From positions 1-32,830 of the forward strand of contig CAKZTD010000196.1 in the NCBI GenBank assembly GCA_937921595.1: DNA of 32,830 nt, read 5' to 3'. Within the stretch, counting starts at the first letter, position 1. Each line of letters begins with the position of its first letter. A program made the position numbers and the translations under genes. Below the pieces are notes generated by a model. It made no database searches. It was not told where the DNA came from and worked only from the letters and a program-made list of their open reading frames with translations. Source of the DNA: an uncultured Saprospiraceae bacterium. Its GTDB lineage: Bacteria > Bacteroidota > Bacteroidia > Chitinophagales > Saprospiraceae. Below, piece by piece: positions 24,574 to 32,830 of the stretch.

Positions 24574-26697
24574 ATGGAAAAGCACATACAACTCATTTCT
24601 CAAAGATTATCACTTAGCGATCGTAAAGTTCAAAGTACGGTTGGATTATTAAAAGAAGGCGCAACCATTCCTTTTATTTCCAGATATAGAAAAGAAGTTA
24701 CTGGCTCATTGGACGAAGTTCAAATTGGTGCTATAAAAACAGAATTGAAAAAACTGGAAGAACTGGAAAGTCGCAGACAAACCATCCTCTCAGCTATCGA
24801 AGAGCAAGGTAAATTGACGCCAGAATTGAAATCTAGAATTGAAACCACTTACGATCCTACAGAATTAGAAGACCTTTACCTTCCTTATAAAAAGAAACGT
24901 AAAACAAAAGCCTCTGTTGCCAAAGAAAAAGGATTAGAACCTCTAGCTGATTCTATTTTTAAGCAAAATACAGCAGACATTGAATCTCTAGCTTTGAAGT
25001 TTTTAAACGACGATGTAGCAGATATTGAAGAAGCATTTCAAGGTGCCCGAGACATCATGGCCGAATGGATTAATGAAGACGAAGATGCTAGAAATCGAAT
25101 TAGAAATGCTTTTAAACGTGGTGCAACCATCCGTTCTAAAATCGCAAGAAACAAAGAAGAGGCAGGTGCAAAATATCGAGACTATTTTGATTTCGAAGAA
25201 TTATTGAGTAAGTGTCCTTCCCACCGATTACTTGCAATTCGAAGAGGAGAAGAAGAGGGTTTATTGAGGGTTCAAATTGGTCCGGAAGAAGAAGAATCGC
25301 TTTATCAATTAGATAAACTATTTGTAGAATCCAATGGTGCTGCTGCTCAACAAATAAAAGAGGCAGTTAAGGATAGTTATAAAAGATTGCTCTCCCCTTC
25401 TATCGAAACAGAATTCAGAAACTTGGCGAAAGAAATTGCCGATGAAGAAGCTATAAATGTTTTTACAGAAAATCTAAGACAATTATTATTAGCTGCACCA
25501 TTAGGTCAAAAAAACACCTTGGCTTTAGATCCTGGATTTCGATCTGGTTGTAAGCTGGTTTGCATTAACAAAAATGGAGACTTACTTCACAATACAACGA
25601 TCTATCCTCATCCACCACAAAGTCAAGATTTTGAAGCAATGGGTACTATCAAATCATTGGTTGATAAATTTCAAATCACTGCAATCGCCGTAGGAAATGG
25701 AACCGCAGGTCGGGAGACGATGGCACTTTGTAAAAAAATAAAATTTGACTTTCCATTGGAAGTTTATTTAGTAAATGAAAATGGAGCTTCCATTTATTCA
25801 GCTTCCGCAATTGCTCGCGAAGAATTTCCAGATAAAGATGTTACAGTTAGAGGAGCTGTTTCTATTGGTCGTCGACTGATGGATCCTTTGGCAGAGCTGG
25901 TAAAAATTGATCCTAAATCTATCGGTGTCGGCCAGTATCAACATGATGTCAATCAAACTAAATTGAAGGAGAGCTTGGACACCACCGTTGAAAGCTGCGT
26001 AAACTCTGTGGGTATTAATCTCAATACAGCAAGTAAACACCTCTTGACTTATGTCTCCGGCCTTGGCCCTACCCTAGCGAAAAATATTGTAGAATATCGT
26101 TCTGAAATTGGTACTTTTTCAAAGCGGTCAGAGTTAAAAAAAGTAGCCCGAATGGGTGACAAAGCTTTTGAACAATGTGCAGGATTCCTAAGAGTTCGGA
26201 ATAGTAAAAACCCATTGGATAATACTGCAGTTCACCCAGAGTCTTATCCGATTGTCAAAAAAATGGCTGCCGATTTAAACGCAACTATTGATGAGTTGAT
26301 TTCTAATTCGGATCTTCGAAAGCAAGTTAATCTCAAAAATTACGTTACGGAAACTACAGGATTACCTACCTTAACGGACATCGTCAAAGAGCTAGCAAAA
26401 CCTGGCCTTGATCCACGAGGAGAAGCGAAGACTTTTAGTTTTGATGAAAAAATAAAATCAATTGGCGATGTAGAACCAGGAATGGTTTTACCAGGTATCA
26501 TCACCAATATTACTAAGTTTGGTGCTTTCGTAGATATTGGAATTAAAGAAGGTGGCTTGGTGCATGTTTCACAGATCGCAGATAAGTTTGTAAAGGATCC
26601 AGCAGAGGTTGTGAAGTTGCAGCAGCAAGTTCGGGTACGAGTTATGGAAGTGGATGCGCAGCGTGGACGCGTGAGTTTGAGTATGAAGGGGATGTAG
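24574..26697 (+). CDS. tex: Tex family RNA-binding protein
   Basis: Tex is a conserved cytoplasmic nucleic-acid-binding protein linked to transcription and RNA metabolism. The 707 residues show the full domain order: N-terminal helical region with VGLLKEGATIPFISRYRKE (about 23-41) and DPTELEDLYLPYKKKR (94-109), a YqgF/RNase H-like domain from ALDPGFRSGCKL (about 316-440), helix-hairpin-helix motifs around NTASKHLLTYVSGLGPTLAKN (about 483-540), and a C-terminal S1 domain (630-707, VLPGIITNITKFGAFVDIG). Length and motifs are complete. The start is ATG. A perfect 16-bp palindrome follows the stop by 4 nt. Confidence 0.96.
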   Translation: MEKHIQLISQRLSLSDRKVQSTVGLLKEGATIPFISRYRKEVTGSLDEVQIGAIKTELKKLEELESRRQTILSAIEEQGKLTPELKSRIETTYDPTELEDLYLPYKKKRKTKASVAKEKGLEPLADSIFKQNTADIESLALKFLNDDVADIEEAFQGARDIMAEWINEDEDARNRIRNAFKRGATIRSKIARNKEEAGAKYRDYFDFEELLSKCPSHRLLAIRRGEEEGLLRVQIGPEEEESLYQLDKLFVESNGAAAQQIKEAVKDSYKRLLSPSIETEFRNLAKEIADEEAINVFTENLRQLLLAAPLGQKNTLALDPGFRSGCKLVCINKNGDLLHNTTIYPHPPQSQDFEAMGTIKSLVDKFQITAIAVGNGTAGRETMALCKKIKFDFPLEVYLVNENGASIYSASAIAREEFPDKDVTVRGAVSIGRRLMDPLAELVKIDPKSIGVGQYQHDVNQTKLKESLDTTVESCVNSVGINLNTASKHLLTYVSGLGPTLAKNIVEYRSEIGTFSKRSELKKVARMGDKAFEQCAGFLRVRNSKNPLDNTAVHPESYPIVKKMAADLNATIDELISNSDLRKQVNLKNYVTETTGLPTLTDIVKELAKPGLDPRGEAKTFSFDEKIKSIGDVEPGMVLPGIITNITKFGAFVDIGIKEGGLVHVSQIADKFVKDPAEVVKLQQQVRVRVMEVDAQRGRVSLSMKGM

Positions 26698-26701
26698 GAT
26701 T

Positions 26702-26749
26702 TTATGTGGTTATATAGTTATATCATGATATCGCTATATAACCACATAA
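26702..26749. repeat. Perfect 16-bp palindrome after tex
   Basis: TTATGTGGTTATATAG (26702-26717) is the exact complement of CTATATAACCACATAA (26734-26749). The 16-nt loop itself contains the palindrome ATATCATGATAT. The structure begins 4 nt after the tex stop. No U-tract follows, so it is not a typical terminator, although it could protect the 3' end. It looks like a palindromic repeat element. Confidence 0.7.
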
Positions 26750-26917
26750 TTATATCACGGCATAAATCAATATTCAATTTCAAGGCCTTCCATCTGACAA
26801 AAACCATTTAAAATTTTCAATCTCCCCTCAATAATCATATCTTTAGCTTACCAATCTGAACTACACTTCCAATTTTCTTGACAAGAGTATTTTCTCAAAA
26901 TCTTTAAATCATTTTTG

Positions 26918-29743
26918 ATGTCCAAAAAGTTACTCTTTTGTAGTGTTCTATCTTTATTTCTTGGGAATATTTTAAGTGCTCAATTAATCTGGACGGAACC
27001 CTTCTTCCCGGGAACAGACGATGATATTACCGTATTTTTTGATGCCTCCGAAGGCAATGAGGCCTTAGCCGGTTTTAATGGTGAAATCTATGCGCATGCT
27101 GGTGTGATAACAGATCAAAGTTCTGGGCCAACGGATTGGAAATATGTAGTCAGTGATTGGGGAACCACAGATCCCAATGTATTGATGACAGACTTAGGAA
27201 ATGACTTATATTCTATCTCCTATAACATTCGCGATTACTACGGAATTCCAATGGGAGAAGAAGCCTTAGAATTGGCTTTTGTATTCCGAAATGCGGATGG
27301 ATCTGTCGTTGGACGCAATGCAGATGGCTCAGATATTTATACGCCTGTTTATCAATTGAACGGTTCTTTAGAAACTCGCTTTCTAACACCTACTTCAAAT
27401 TTTATTGCTTCGATTGGTCAATCTATTGAAGTCTTCGGCGTGGCTTCTGAGTCTGCAGATTTATCGCTTTATGATAATGGAATGTTAGTGAATCAATTAA
27501 CTGGCAATTCCATCCAGCAAATTTTATTACCAACAGCTGCAGGAAGTCATCTAATTCAGTTTATTGCTACCAATGGAATAGAGACTGACACTTCGATTTT
27601 TTCCTATATTATTCCATTAAGTCCTCCGGCTCAAAATCCTCCTGCTGGTACCCGAGATGGAATCAATTATAATAGTGGAACTTCCATAACGCTTAGATTA
27701 TTTGCACCCAATAAACAAAACGTATTTGTACTTGGAGATTTCAATGAATGGCAATTAGACGAAGATTTTCAAATGAACAAAAGTATTGATGGTAATACTT
27801 ATTGGCTGACCATTGATAATCTTATCGAAGGAGAATATTATACTTTTCAGTATTTAGTAGATGGTGCCATTCGAATTGCAGATCCTTTTAGCGAATTGGT
27901 TTTACATCATTCAGAAGATCAATTTATTCCGGCCGAGACCTTTCCAAACATGCCAGCCTACCCCATCGATCATACGACTCAAGAAGTTACTTTGATACAA
28001 CCTGGAGCTTCTGAGTTTAACTGGCAAAACAACAACTTCCAACGTCCTGAAAAAACTGACTTGGTGATCTATGAATTACTACTGAGAGATTTCATTGATC
28101 GTCATGATTATCAAACACTTTTGGATACTTTGGACTACCTGGATCGAATGGGAATCACGGCTATTGAATTGATGCCAGTGAGTGAATTTGATGGTAATGA
28201 AAGCTGGGGTTACAATCCTTCTTATCATATGGCGTTGGATAAATATTATGGGACTCCAGAAGCTTTTAAAACTTTTATTGATGAATGCCATAGCAGAGGA
28301 ATTGCGGTTATTTTAGATGTCGTTTATAATCAGGTAACTGGCAGAAGTCCATTGGCAAAACTATATTGGGATTCAGCAAATAATCGTCCTGCAGCAGATA
28401 GTCCATACTTAAATGCAGAAGCTACACATCCATTTAATGTTTTTAATGATGTCAATCATGAGAGTCCTGCTACAACCGTTTGGGTTGATCGGATTTTAGA
28501 ATATTGGCTAACAGAATACCATGTGGATGGTTTTCGATTTGATCTTTCAAAAGGATTTACGCAAACGGATTATGGTGATAATGTTGGTGCCTGGAGTTCA
28601 TATGATGCGGGCCGGATTGCAATTTTAAAACATTACTCAGATGTCGTTTGGTCTTTCACACCTGACGCTTATGCGATCATGGAACACTTTGGAAATAATG
28701 ACGAAGAAACGGAATTATCAGATTATGGAATGATGCTTTGGGGTAACATGAATCATAATGCGAATGAAGCAACAATGGGTTATCCGGGAAATAATTTAAA
28801 TGGCTTGACTTACACCAGTCGTGGTTGGAGTGAGCCGAATTTAGTTTCTTTTGTAGAAAGTCATGATGAGGAACGTTTGATGTATAAAAACCAGGAATTT
28901 GGAAACTCAAACTCGAATTATAATGTAAAAAACTTTTCAACGGCATTACAAAGACAAGAGTTGATTTCGGTTTATTACTATAGTGTTCCAGGACCAAAAA
29001 TGCTTTGGCAATTTGGAGAATTGGGTTATGATTTTTCTATTAATTATTGTCCAAACGGAACCATTGATGAGTCCTGTAGAGTTGCGAACAAACCAATCAG
29101 ATGGGATTACCAAGATGTTCCTGAACGAGCAAAACTATACGACATCACTCGCGCTATGATGAATTTGCGAAAAGATTATCCGGTTTTTGCAACGACAGAT
29201 TTTGACATCCAAGCTAGTGGTTTTGCGAAACGAATTAATCTGAATAGTACAGATATGAACGTAACGGTACTTACTAACTTCCATATCGTCGATCAATCTG
29301 TAAACCCAAATTTCCAAAGTACTGGAATGTGGTATGAATACTTTTCGGGTGACTCTATCATGGTCGAAAACACCACTAATGTCCTTGATTTATTAGCTGG
29401 TGAATATCGATTATATACGGATCAAAAATTACCGGAACCTCCAGGAGGTTATTCTGATTTCGTTTTGGATGCAGATGATATTGAATCGGTTCAGTTTTTA
29501 ATGGACATCTATCCGAATCCAAGTTTTGGTGCTACGACCATCGAATATGCGATTACTAAAAAGGCTAATGTTCAATTGGTTATTTATGATCAATTAGGCC
29601 AAGTCGTTCGAGTAGTAGAAAATGGTATTCAAAATAGTGGAGCTTATAAATTATATATTGAAGAGAATCTTCCTAAAGGTTTATATTTTATTGATTTGAA
29701 AGTTGATCATCAATCGATGGTTAAGAAACTGGTTGTTCAGTAA
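26918..29743 (+). CDS. Secreted GH13 alpha-amylase-like protein with T9SS sorting domain
   Basis: The 941-residue protein has a signal peptide (MSKKLLFCSVLSLFLGNILSAQ). An N-terminal beta-rich region follows, then a CBM48-like module (about 250-330, LFAPNKQNVFVLGDFNEW) and a GH13 catalytic barrel (about 370-790). The C-terminal tail, about 85 residues (IYPNPSFGATTIEY...GLYFIDLKV...KKLVVQ), is of the T9SS type A class. Catalytic residues are the nucleophile Asp542 (DGFRFD), acid/base Glu589 (IMEHFG) and Asp650 (ESHDEERL). Region I reads DVVYNQ (467-472) where most GH13 enzymes have NH, so the usual His is Gln. It probably acts on starch- or glycogen-like glucans at the cell surface. I start at the ATG at 26918; a TTG three bases upstream would add one residue. 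Confidence 0.92.
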   Translation: MSKKLLFCSVLSLFLGNILSAQLIWTEPFFPGTDDDITVFFDASEGNEALAGFNGEIYAHAGVITDQSSGPTDWKYVVSDWGTTDPNVLMTDLGNDLYSISYNIRDYYGIPMGEEALELAFVFRNADGSVVGRNADGSDIYTPVYQLNGSLETRFLTPTSNFIASIGQSIEVFGVASESADLSLYDNGMLVNQLTGNSIQQILLPTAAGSHLIQFIATNGIETDTSIFSYIIPLSPPAQNPPAGTRDGINYNSGTSITLRLFAPNKQNVFVLGDFNEWQLDEDFQMNKSIDGNTYWLTIDNLIEGEYYTFQYLVDGAIRIADPFSELVLHHSEDQFIPAETFPNMPAYPIDHTTQEVTLIQPGASEFNWQNNNFQRPEKTDLVIYELLLRDFIDRHDYQTLLDTLDYLDRMGITAIELMPVSEFDGNESWGYNPSYHMALDKYYGTPEAFKTFIDECHSRGIAVILDVVYNQVTGRSPLAKLYWDSANNRPAADSPYLNAEATHPFNVFNDVNHESPATTVWVDRILEYWLTEYHVDGFRFDLSKGFTQTDYGDNVGAWSSYDAGRIAILKHYSDVVWSFTPDAYAIMEHFGNNDEETELSDYGMMLWGNMNHNANEATMGYPGNNLNGLTYTSRGWSEPNLVSFVESHDEERLMYKNQEFGNSNSNYNVKNFSTALQRQELISVYYYSVPGPKMLWQFGELGYDFSINYCPNGTIDESCRVANKPIRWDYQDVPERAKLYDITRAMMNLRKDYPVFATTDFDIQASGFAKRINLNSTDMNVTVLTNFHIVDQSVNPNFQSTGMWYEYFSGDSIMVENTTNVLDLLAGEYRLYTDQKLPEPPGGYSDFVLDADDIESVQFLMDIYPNPSFGATTIEYAITKKANVQLVIYDQLGQVVRVVENGIQNSGAYKLYIEENLPKGLYFIDLKVDHQSMVKKLVVQ

Positions 29744-29805
29744 TAGTTTTTAGAAAACAGGAGTCATGCAGATTGTTTTAAAATCTTGACATACTCATTA
29801 CTACC

Positions 29806-29867
29806 TTGTGACTCTCTGTGTTCTCTGTGGATTTCTTATTAACCACACAGAGCACAGAGTTACACGG
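29806..29867. repeat. Imperfect palindromic repeat (CTCTGTG-type)
   Basis: The arm at 29806-29830 (ending CTCTGTGTTCTCTGTGG) pairs with 29843-29867 (CCACACAGAGCACAGAG and flank) at 18 of 25 positions, with a 12-nt AT-rich loop. Similar CTCTGTG/CACAGAG palindromes occur as scattered intergenic repeats in many bacterial genomes. That comparison is from memory. Confidence 0.6.
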
Positions 29868-30061
29868 AGACTTTATATTACATTTATACTTCAAACAACA
29901 AATCCTCTTCCATTTCTAACGAATCATAGTTTTCAACCTTCATATATTCTATTTCTAAAAGTAATATTATCGAAAAGCTTTATTATTGTAAGTAACAAGA
30001 CTGCATTAATCATATTTATATTGAGAATGACTAAAGCAATGCTTTGTAAATAAGTAAAATA

Positions 30062-30112
30062 GGCATTCGGCATTCGGCCTTAGGAGAGCCCGAACACCGA
30101 ATACTTAATGCC
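30062..30112. repeat. Imperfect inverted repeat (GGCATTCGG-type)
   Basis: The tandem GGCATTCGGCATTCGG (30062-30077) faces CCGAACACCGAATACTTAATG (30090-30110) and the closing CC. GGCATT pairs with AATGCC at the ends, and the inner CCGAA copies pair with TTCGG. It looks like a palindromic intergenic repeat. Confidence 0.5.
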
Positions 30113-30199
30113 ATTTTATCTTAGAATTAAGTATTCTTTATGGTTTAAATTATTTTCAACTTGCATGATTTTTTCTATACTCTTACTTATTGTATTATA

Positions 30200-32605
30200 A
30201 TGAAGCGAATAAAGAAAACATATCATTTTCTATTTAAAAAGCATAAGCGAAAAACCTTAGTTGTTTCACTATTGTTGATCATCGCTTATTGGTTTTGTTT
30301 GCCCGCTCCCCTCTTTGATGATCCGACCTGTATGGTTTTAGAAGATAAAGATGAATATCTTTTAGGTGCTCGTATTGCGGCTGATGGTCAATGGCGTTTT
30401 CCACAAAACGATTCTATTCCAGAAAAATTTGCACAAGCAATTATAGAATTTGAAGACCGAAGATTTTACAGTCATCCGGGAGTCGATCCTAAAGGCATAA
30501 TCCGAGCGATAAAGCAGAATATTTCTAATAAAAAACTAGTCAGTGGTGCGAGTACGATCAGCATGCAGGTGATTCGTATGGCTCGAAAAGGTAAATCAAG
30601 AAACCTCTATCAAAAACTAGTAGAAGTTATTTTAGCTACTCGATTGGAATTAAAATATTCAAAAAAAGAAATTTTATCTTTCTATGCATCCAACGCTCCT
30701 TTCGGTGGAAACGTCGTTGGTTTAGAAGCAGCCTCCTGGAGGTATTATGGCAAAAGTCCAAAGTACTTATCCTGGAGTGAAGCAGCAACGCTTGCAGTCC
30801 TTCCAAATAGCCCTGCTTTGATTCATCCTGGTCGAAATAGAAAAGCGCTTTTTGAAAAAAGAAATCGTTTACTAGATCGACTGCTGGAAAATGGTTCGAT
30901 TGATCAAATGACTTGTGACCTTGCTAAAGAAGAGGCACTTCCTGAAAAGCCATTGCCACTTCCACGCTTAGCCCCTCATTTAATGGATCGAGCTTACCTT
31001 GAACATTTCAGAGGACAAAAAGGAAAACGAACCAAGATGACTTCGACCATAGATCGAAAGCTTCAAGCTAACCTTAGTCGGATTTTAGAAAATCATAAAA
31101 ACCATCTTAAGGAAAATCATATTTACAACCTAGCAACGGTCGTCGTTGAAGTAGAAACCGGAAACATCCTGGCTTATGCAGGCAATGTCAAATCCGGAAA
31201 AAATCATCATGAGCAAGTTGATGTGATCAAAGCTCCTCGAAGTACAGGTAGTATTTTAAAACCATTTTTGTACAGCATGATGCTAGATGAGGGAACCTTA
31301 CTTCCTAATAGTTTAATATCTGATGTTCCAACTCGAATGGCAGGTTATAATCCTAAAAATTTTTACGAGACTTACGATGGTGTGGTCTCTGCAAAAAAAT
31401 CAGTCTCTCGCTCCTTGAATGTTCCTTTAGTCAGAATGCTTTCTAATTTTGGTTTAGAAAAATTTCATTTTGGTTTACAAAAACTAGGATTTACAACCAT
31501 CAACAAACCACCTGATCATTATGGTCTTACTTTAGTCCTTGGTGGAGCGGAAGCAAAACTCGAAGAAATCACCAATGCCTATGCCGGTATGGCACGAACG
31601 CTCAATCATTTTTATGATTACAATGGAAAATATCATTTCAAAGATTTTCGACCATTAAATTATGAACGAAATCATTTGACTCCAGGGATACAGAAGAGTC
31701 AATTGACTGACGAGCCAACGGTTCTTTCAGCGGCTTCTATTTATCAAGCTTTTGAATCAATGACGGAAGTGGAACGACCAAACTCAGAAGGAGACTGGCA
31801 GTCTTTTCGATCAAGTACAAAGATTGCTTGGAAAACAGGAACAAGTTTCGGATTTAGAGATGCTTGGGCGGTTGGTGTAACGCCAAAGTATGCCGTAGGT
31901 GTTTGGGTTGGAAATGCGGATGGCGAAGGTCGCCCAGGCTTAATCGGTGTATTGGCTGCAGCTCCGGTTTTATTTGATGTATTCGACCAATTGGATAATC
32001 CTGATTGGTTTGACCAACCTTTCGATGAAATGGTTCAGGTATCAGTTTGTAAAAAAAGTGGCTATCGAGCGCTTCTCCATTGCGAAGCGGATACCCAGTG
32101 GGTTTATAAAAATGGCGTTCATGCGGATGCTTGCAAATTTCATCAATTGATTCACCTTGACCAAAGTAAATCATGGAGAGTGAGTAGTGATTGTGAAGCT
32201 CCTTCCAATATGATTCATGAATCAAGATTTGTGCTTCCTCCACTTGAAGAACATTACTACAAACCTAAGCATCCCAATTATAAATTGCTTCCACCTTTTC
32301 GCGCTGACTGCAATAGTGCCGCAGATCAATCCGCTGCCAATATGCAGATGATTTATCCAAAGCACAAAGCTCGAATCTATGTCCCTATCGACCTTGATGG
32401 AAAATTAAGTCGAACGGTTTTTAAAATGGCTCATCGAAATCCAGAGACCAATGTCTATTGGCATTTAGACAATGAGTTTATTGGAAGCACTCAGCATTTC
32501 CATGATCTCGAATTACAACCTGAACCTGGAATGCATGTCTTGACTTTAGTGGATGAAAAAGGGAATACGATTGAAAGGAGTTTTGAAATATTGGAGAAAA
32601 ACTAA
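30200..32605 (+). CDS. pbpC: Penicillin-binding protein 1C (bifunctional class A PBP)
   Basis: The protein polymerises and cross-links peptidoglycan. With the start used here it has 801 residues. It has a basic cytoplasmic N-terminus and one membrane helix (about 19-34). The GT51 glycosyltransferase carries EDRRFYSHPGVDP (85-97, catalytic Glu85) and GASTISMQ (116-123). The transpeptidase carries SILK (351-354), SLN (405-407) and KTGTSFGFRDAWAVG (545-559). A C-terminal PBP1C-specific domain (about 715-801) ends the chain. I prefer the ATG at 30200 (MKRIKK) over the one at 30161, whose 13 extra residues look like untranslated leader. No alpha-2-macroglobulin gene, the frequent pbpC partner in other bacteria, is seen upstream; the downstream side is cut by the window edge. 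Confidence 0.94.
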   Translation: MKRIKKTYHFLFKKHKRKTLVVSLLLIIAYWFCLPAPLFDDPTCMVLEDKDEYLLGARIAADGQWRFPQNDSIPEKFAQAIIEFEDRRFYSHPGVDPKGIIRAIKQNISNKKLVSGASTISMQVIRMARKGKSRNLYQKLVEVILATRLELKYSKKEILSFYASNAPFGGNVVGLEAASWRYYGKSPKYLSWSEAATLAVLPNSPALIHPGRNRKALFEKRNRLLDRLLENGSIDQMTCDLAKEEALPEKPLPLPRLAPHLMDRAYLEHFRGQKGKRTKMTSTIDRKLQANLSRILENHKNHLKENHIYNLATVVVEVETGNILAYAGNVKSGKNHHEQVDVIKAPRSTGSILKPFLYSMMLDEGTLLPNSLISDVPTRMAGYNPKNFYETYDGVVSAKKSVSRSLNVPLVRMLSNFGLEKFHFGLQKLGFTTINKPPDHYGLTLVLGGAEAKLEEITNAYAGMARTLNHFYDYNGKYHFKDFRPLNYERNHLTPGIQKSQLTDEPTVLSAASIYQAFESMTEVERPNSEGDWQSFRSSTKIAWKTGTSFGFRDAWAVGVTPKYAVGVWVGNADGEGRPGLIGVLAAAPVLFDVFDQLDNPDWFDQPFDEMVQVSVCKKSGYRALLHCEADTQWVYKNGVHADACKFHQLIHLDQSKSWRVSSDCEAPSNMIHESRFVLPPLEEHYYKPKHPNYKLLPPFRADCNSAADQSAANMQMIYPKHKARIYVPIDLDGKLSRTVFKMAHRNPETNVYWHLDNEFIGSTQHFHDLELQPEPGMHVLTLVDEKGNTIERSFEILEKN

Positions 32606-32617
32606 ATCTTGAATTTT

Positions 32618-32689
32618 GTCATTCCGAGCCCAGTCGAGGAAGGGCAAAAAAAATCTCCTACATTCGGAGGCTGTTGAATGTAGGAGAAC
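32618..32689. repeat. Intergenic repeat with perfect 12-bp hairpin after pbpC
   Basis: GTCATTCCGAGCCCAGTCGA (32618-32637) resembles the scattered GTCATTCCGAGC...GTCGAGGA intergenic repeat seen in many Bacteroidota genomes (from memory). It is followed by TCTCCTACATTC (32654-32665) pairing perfectly with GAATGTAGGAGA (32676-32687). On the minus strand the stem is followed by eight T residues, so it could terminate a minus-strand gene to the right of the window. To 32830 I see nothing else. Confidence 0.6.
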
Positions 32690-32830
32690 TAAACATACTA
32701 TGAGAAAACTACACAGTTGCAATATCTTAGTATTTTTCCTAATATGATAGGCACATTTATGCAATGGGGATATATTAACATTAAAAGGTATATATTTTTT
32801 AGTTAATGGTATCTCAATTTTTAATATGTC

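Larger units (their letters stand above)
29744..30199. other. Intergenic region with palindromic repeats before pbpC
   Basis: This gap of 456 bp contains two palindromic repeat elements (29806-29867 and 30062-30112) and otherwise AT-rich sequence. A plus-strand frame at 29808-30053 begins inside the first repeat and has no gene-like features. I saw no clear promoter for pbpC. Confidence 0.5.

Noticed and set aside
29808-30053. An 81-codon plus-strand open frame after the amylase gene
   Set aside because: It starts inside a palindromic repeat and runs through AT-rich non-coding sequence; no gene-like features.
30161-30199. A 13-residue N-terminal extension of PBP1C
   Set aside because: MHDFFYTLTYCII precedes the normal basic N-terminus and membrane helix and is probably untranslated leader.

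Overview
The window looks like a chromosomal segment of a member of the Bacteroidota, probably the Saprospiria/Lewinella side. The evidence is low GC content, a type IX secretion (T9SS) C-terminal sorting domain on an exported amylase, Bacteroidota-type promoter boxes (TAnnTTTG), a division/cell-wall (dcw) cluster in the Bacteroidota gene order without murF, a long MraY with the Bacteroidota insertion, and a fused alpha/beta 2-oxoacid dehydrogenase E1. The lineage is inferred from gene content, not from a marker tree.

Positions 1-14604 (minus strand) hold the dcw cluster, read right to left: mraZ, rsmH, ftsL-like, ftsI (with PASTA), murE, mraY, murD, ftsW, murG, murC, ftsQ and the first 336 codons of ftsA, which runs off the left edge. 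The proteins build lipid II (MurE, MraY, MurD, MurG, MurC) and the septal synthase with its regulators (FtsL, FtsI, FtsW, FtsQ, FtsA). Upstream of mraZ lies a clean array of MraZ boxes with a 10-nt period, and a second pair about 160 bp further up. Several junctions are tight or overlapping (mraZ/rsmH, murD/mraY, ftsQ/murC, ftsL/ftsI). Five gaps (murC/murG, murG/ftsW, ftsW/murD, mraY/murE, murE/ftsI) are 126-471 bp long and contain palindromic elements. The most striking is the ftsI-murE gap, with repeated units whose hairpin stems differ in sequence but keep their pairing.

Positions 14899-18533 (minus strand) hold a Dpm1-like glycosyltransferase with its own promoter and 5' hairpin, and a fused E1 subunit of a (probably branched-chain) 2-oxoacid dehydrogenase with a clear terminator.

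Positions 19009-32605 (plus strand) hold a secreted DUF1573 protein with a strong terminator, a penicillin-acylase-family Ntn hydrolase, a small membrane protein, two tandem 2TM-domain paralogues, an unknown exported protein, the RNA-binding factor Tex, a GH13 amylase-like protein with a T9SS tail, and penicillin-binding protein 1C. Intergenic palindromic repeats follow tex, the amylase gene and pbpC.

I saw no tRNA, rRNA, CRISPR array, transposase or prophage. The coding content is mostly core and ordinary. The features that deserve a second look are non-coding: MraZ boxes, the covarying repeats before murE, structured leaders and palindromes. The conserved tail of the tandem 2TM proteins and a few unusual active-site residues are also of interest.
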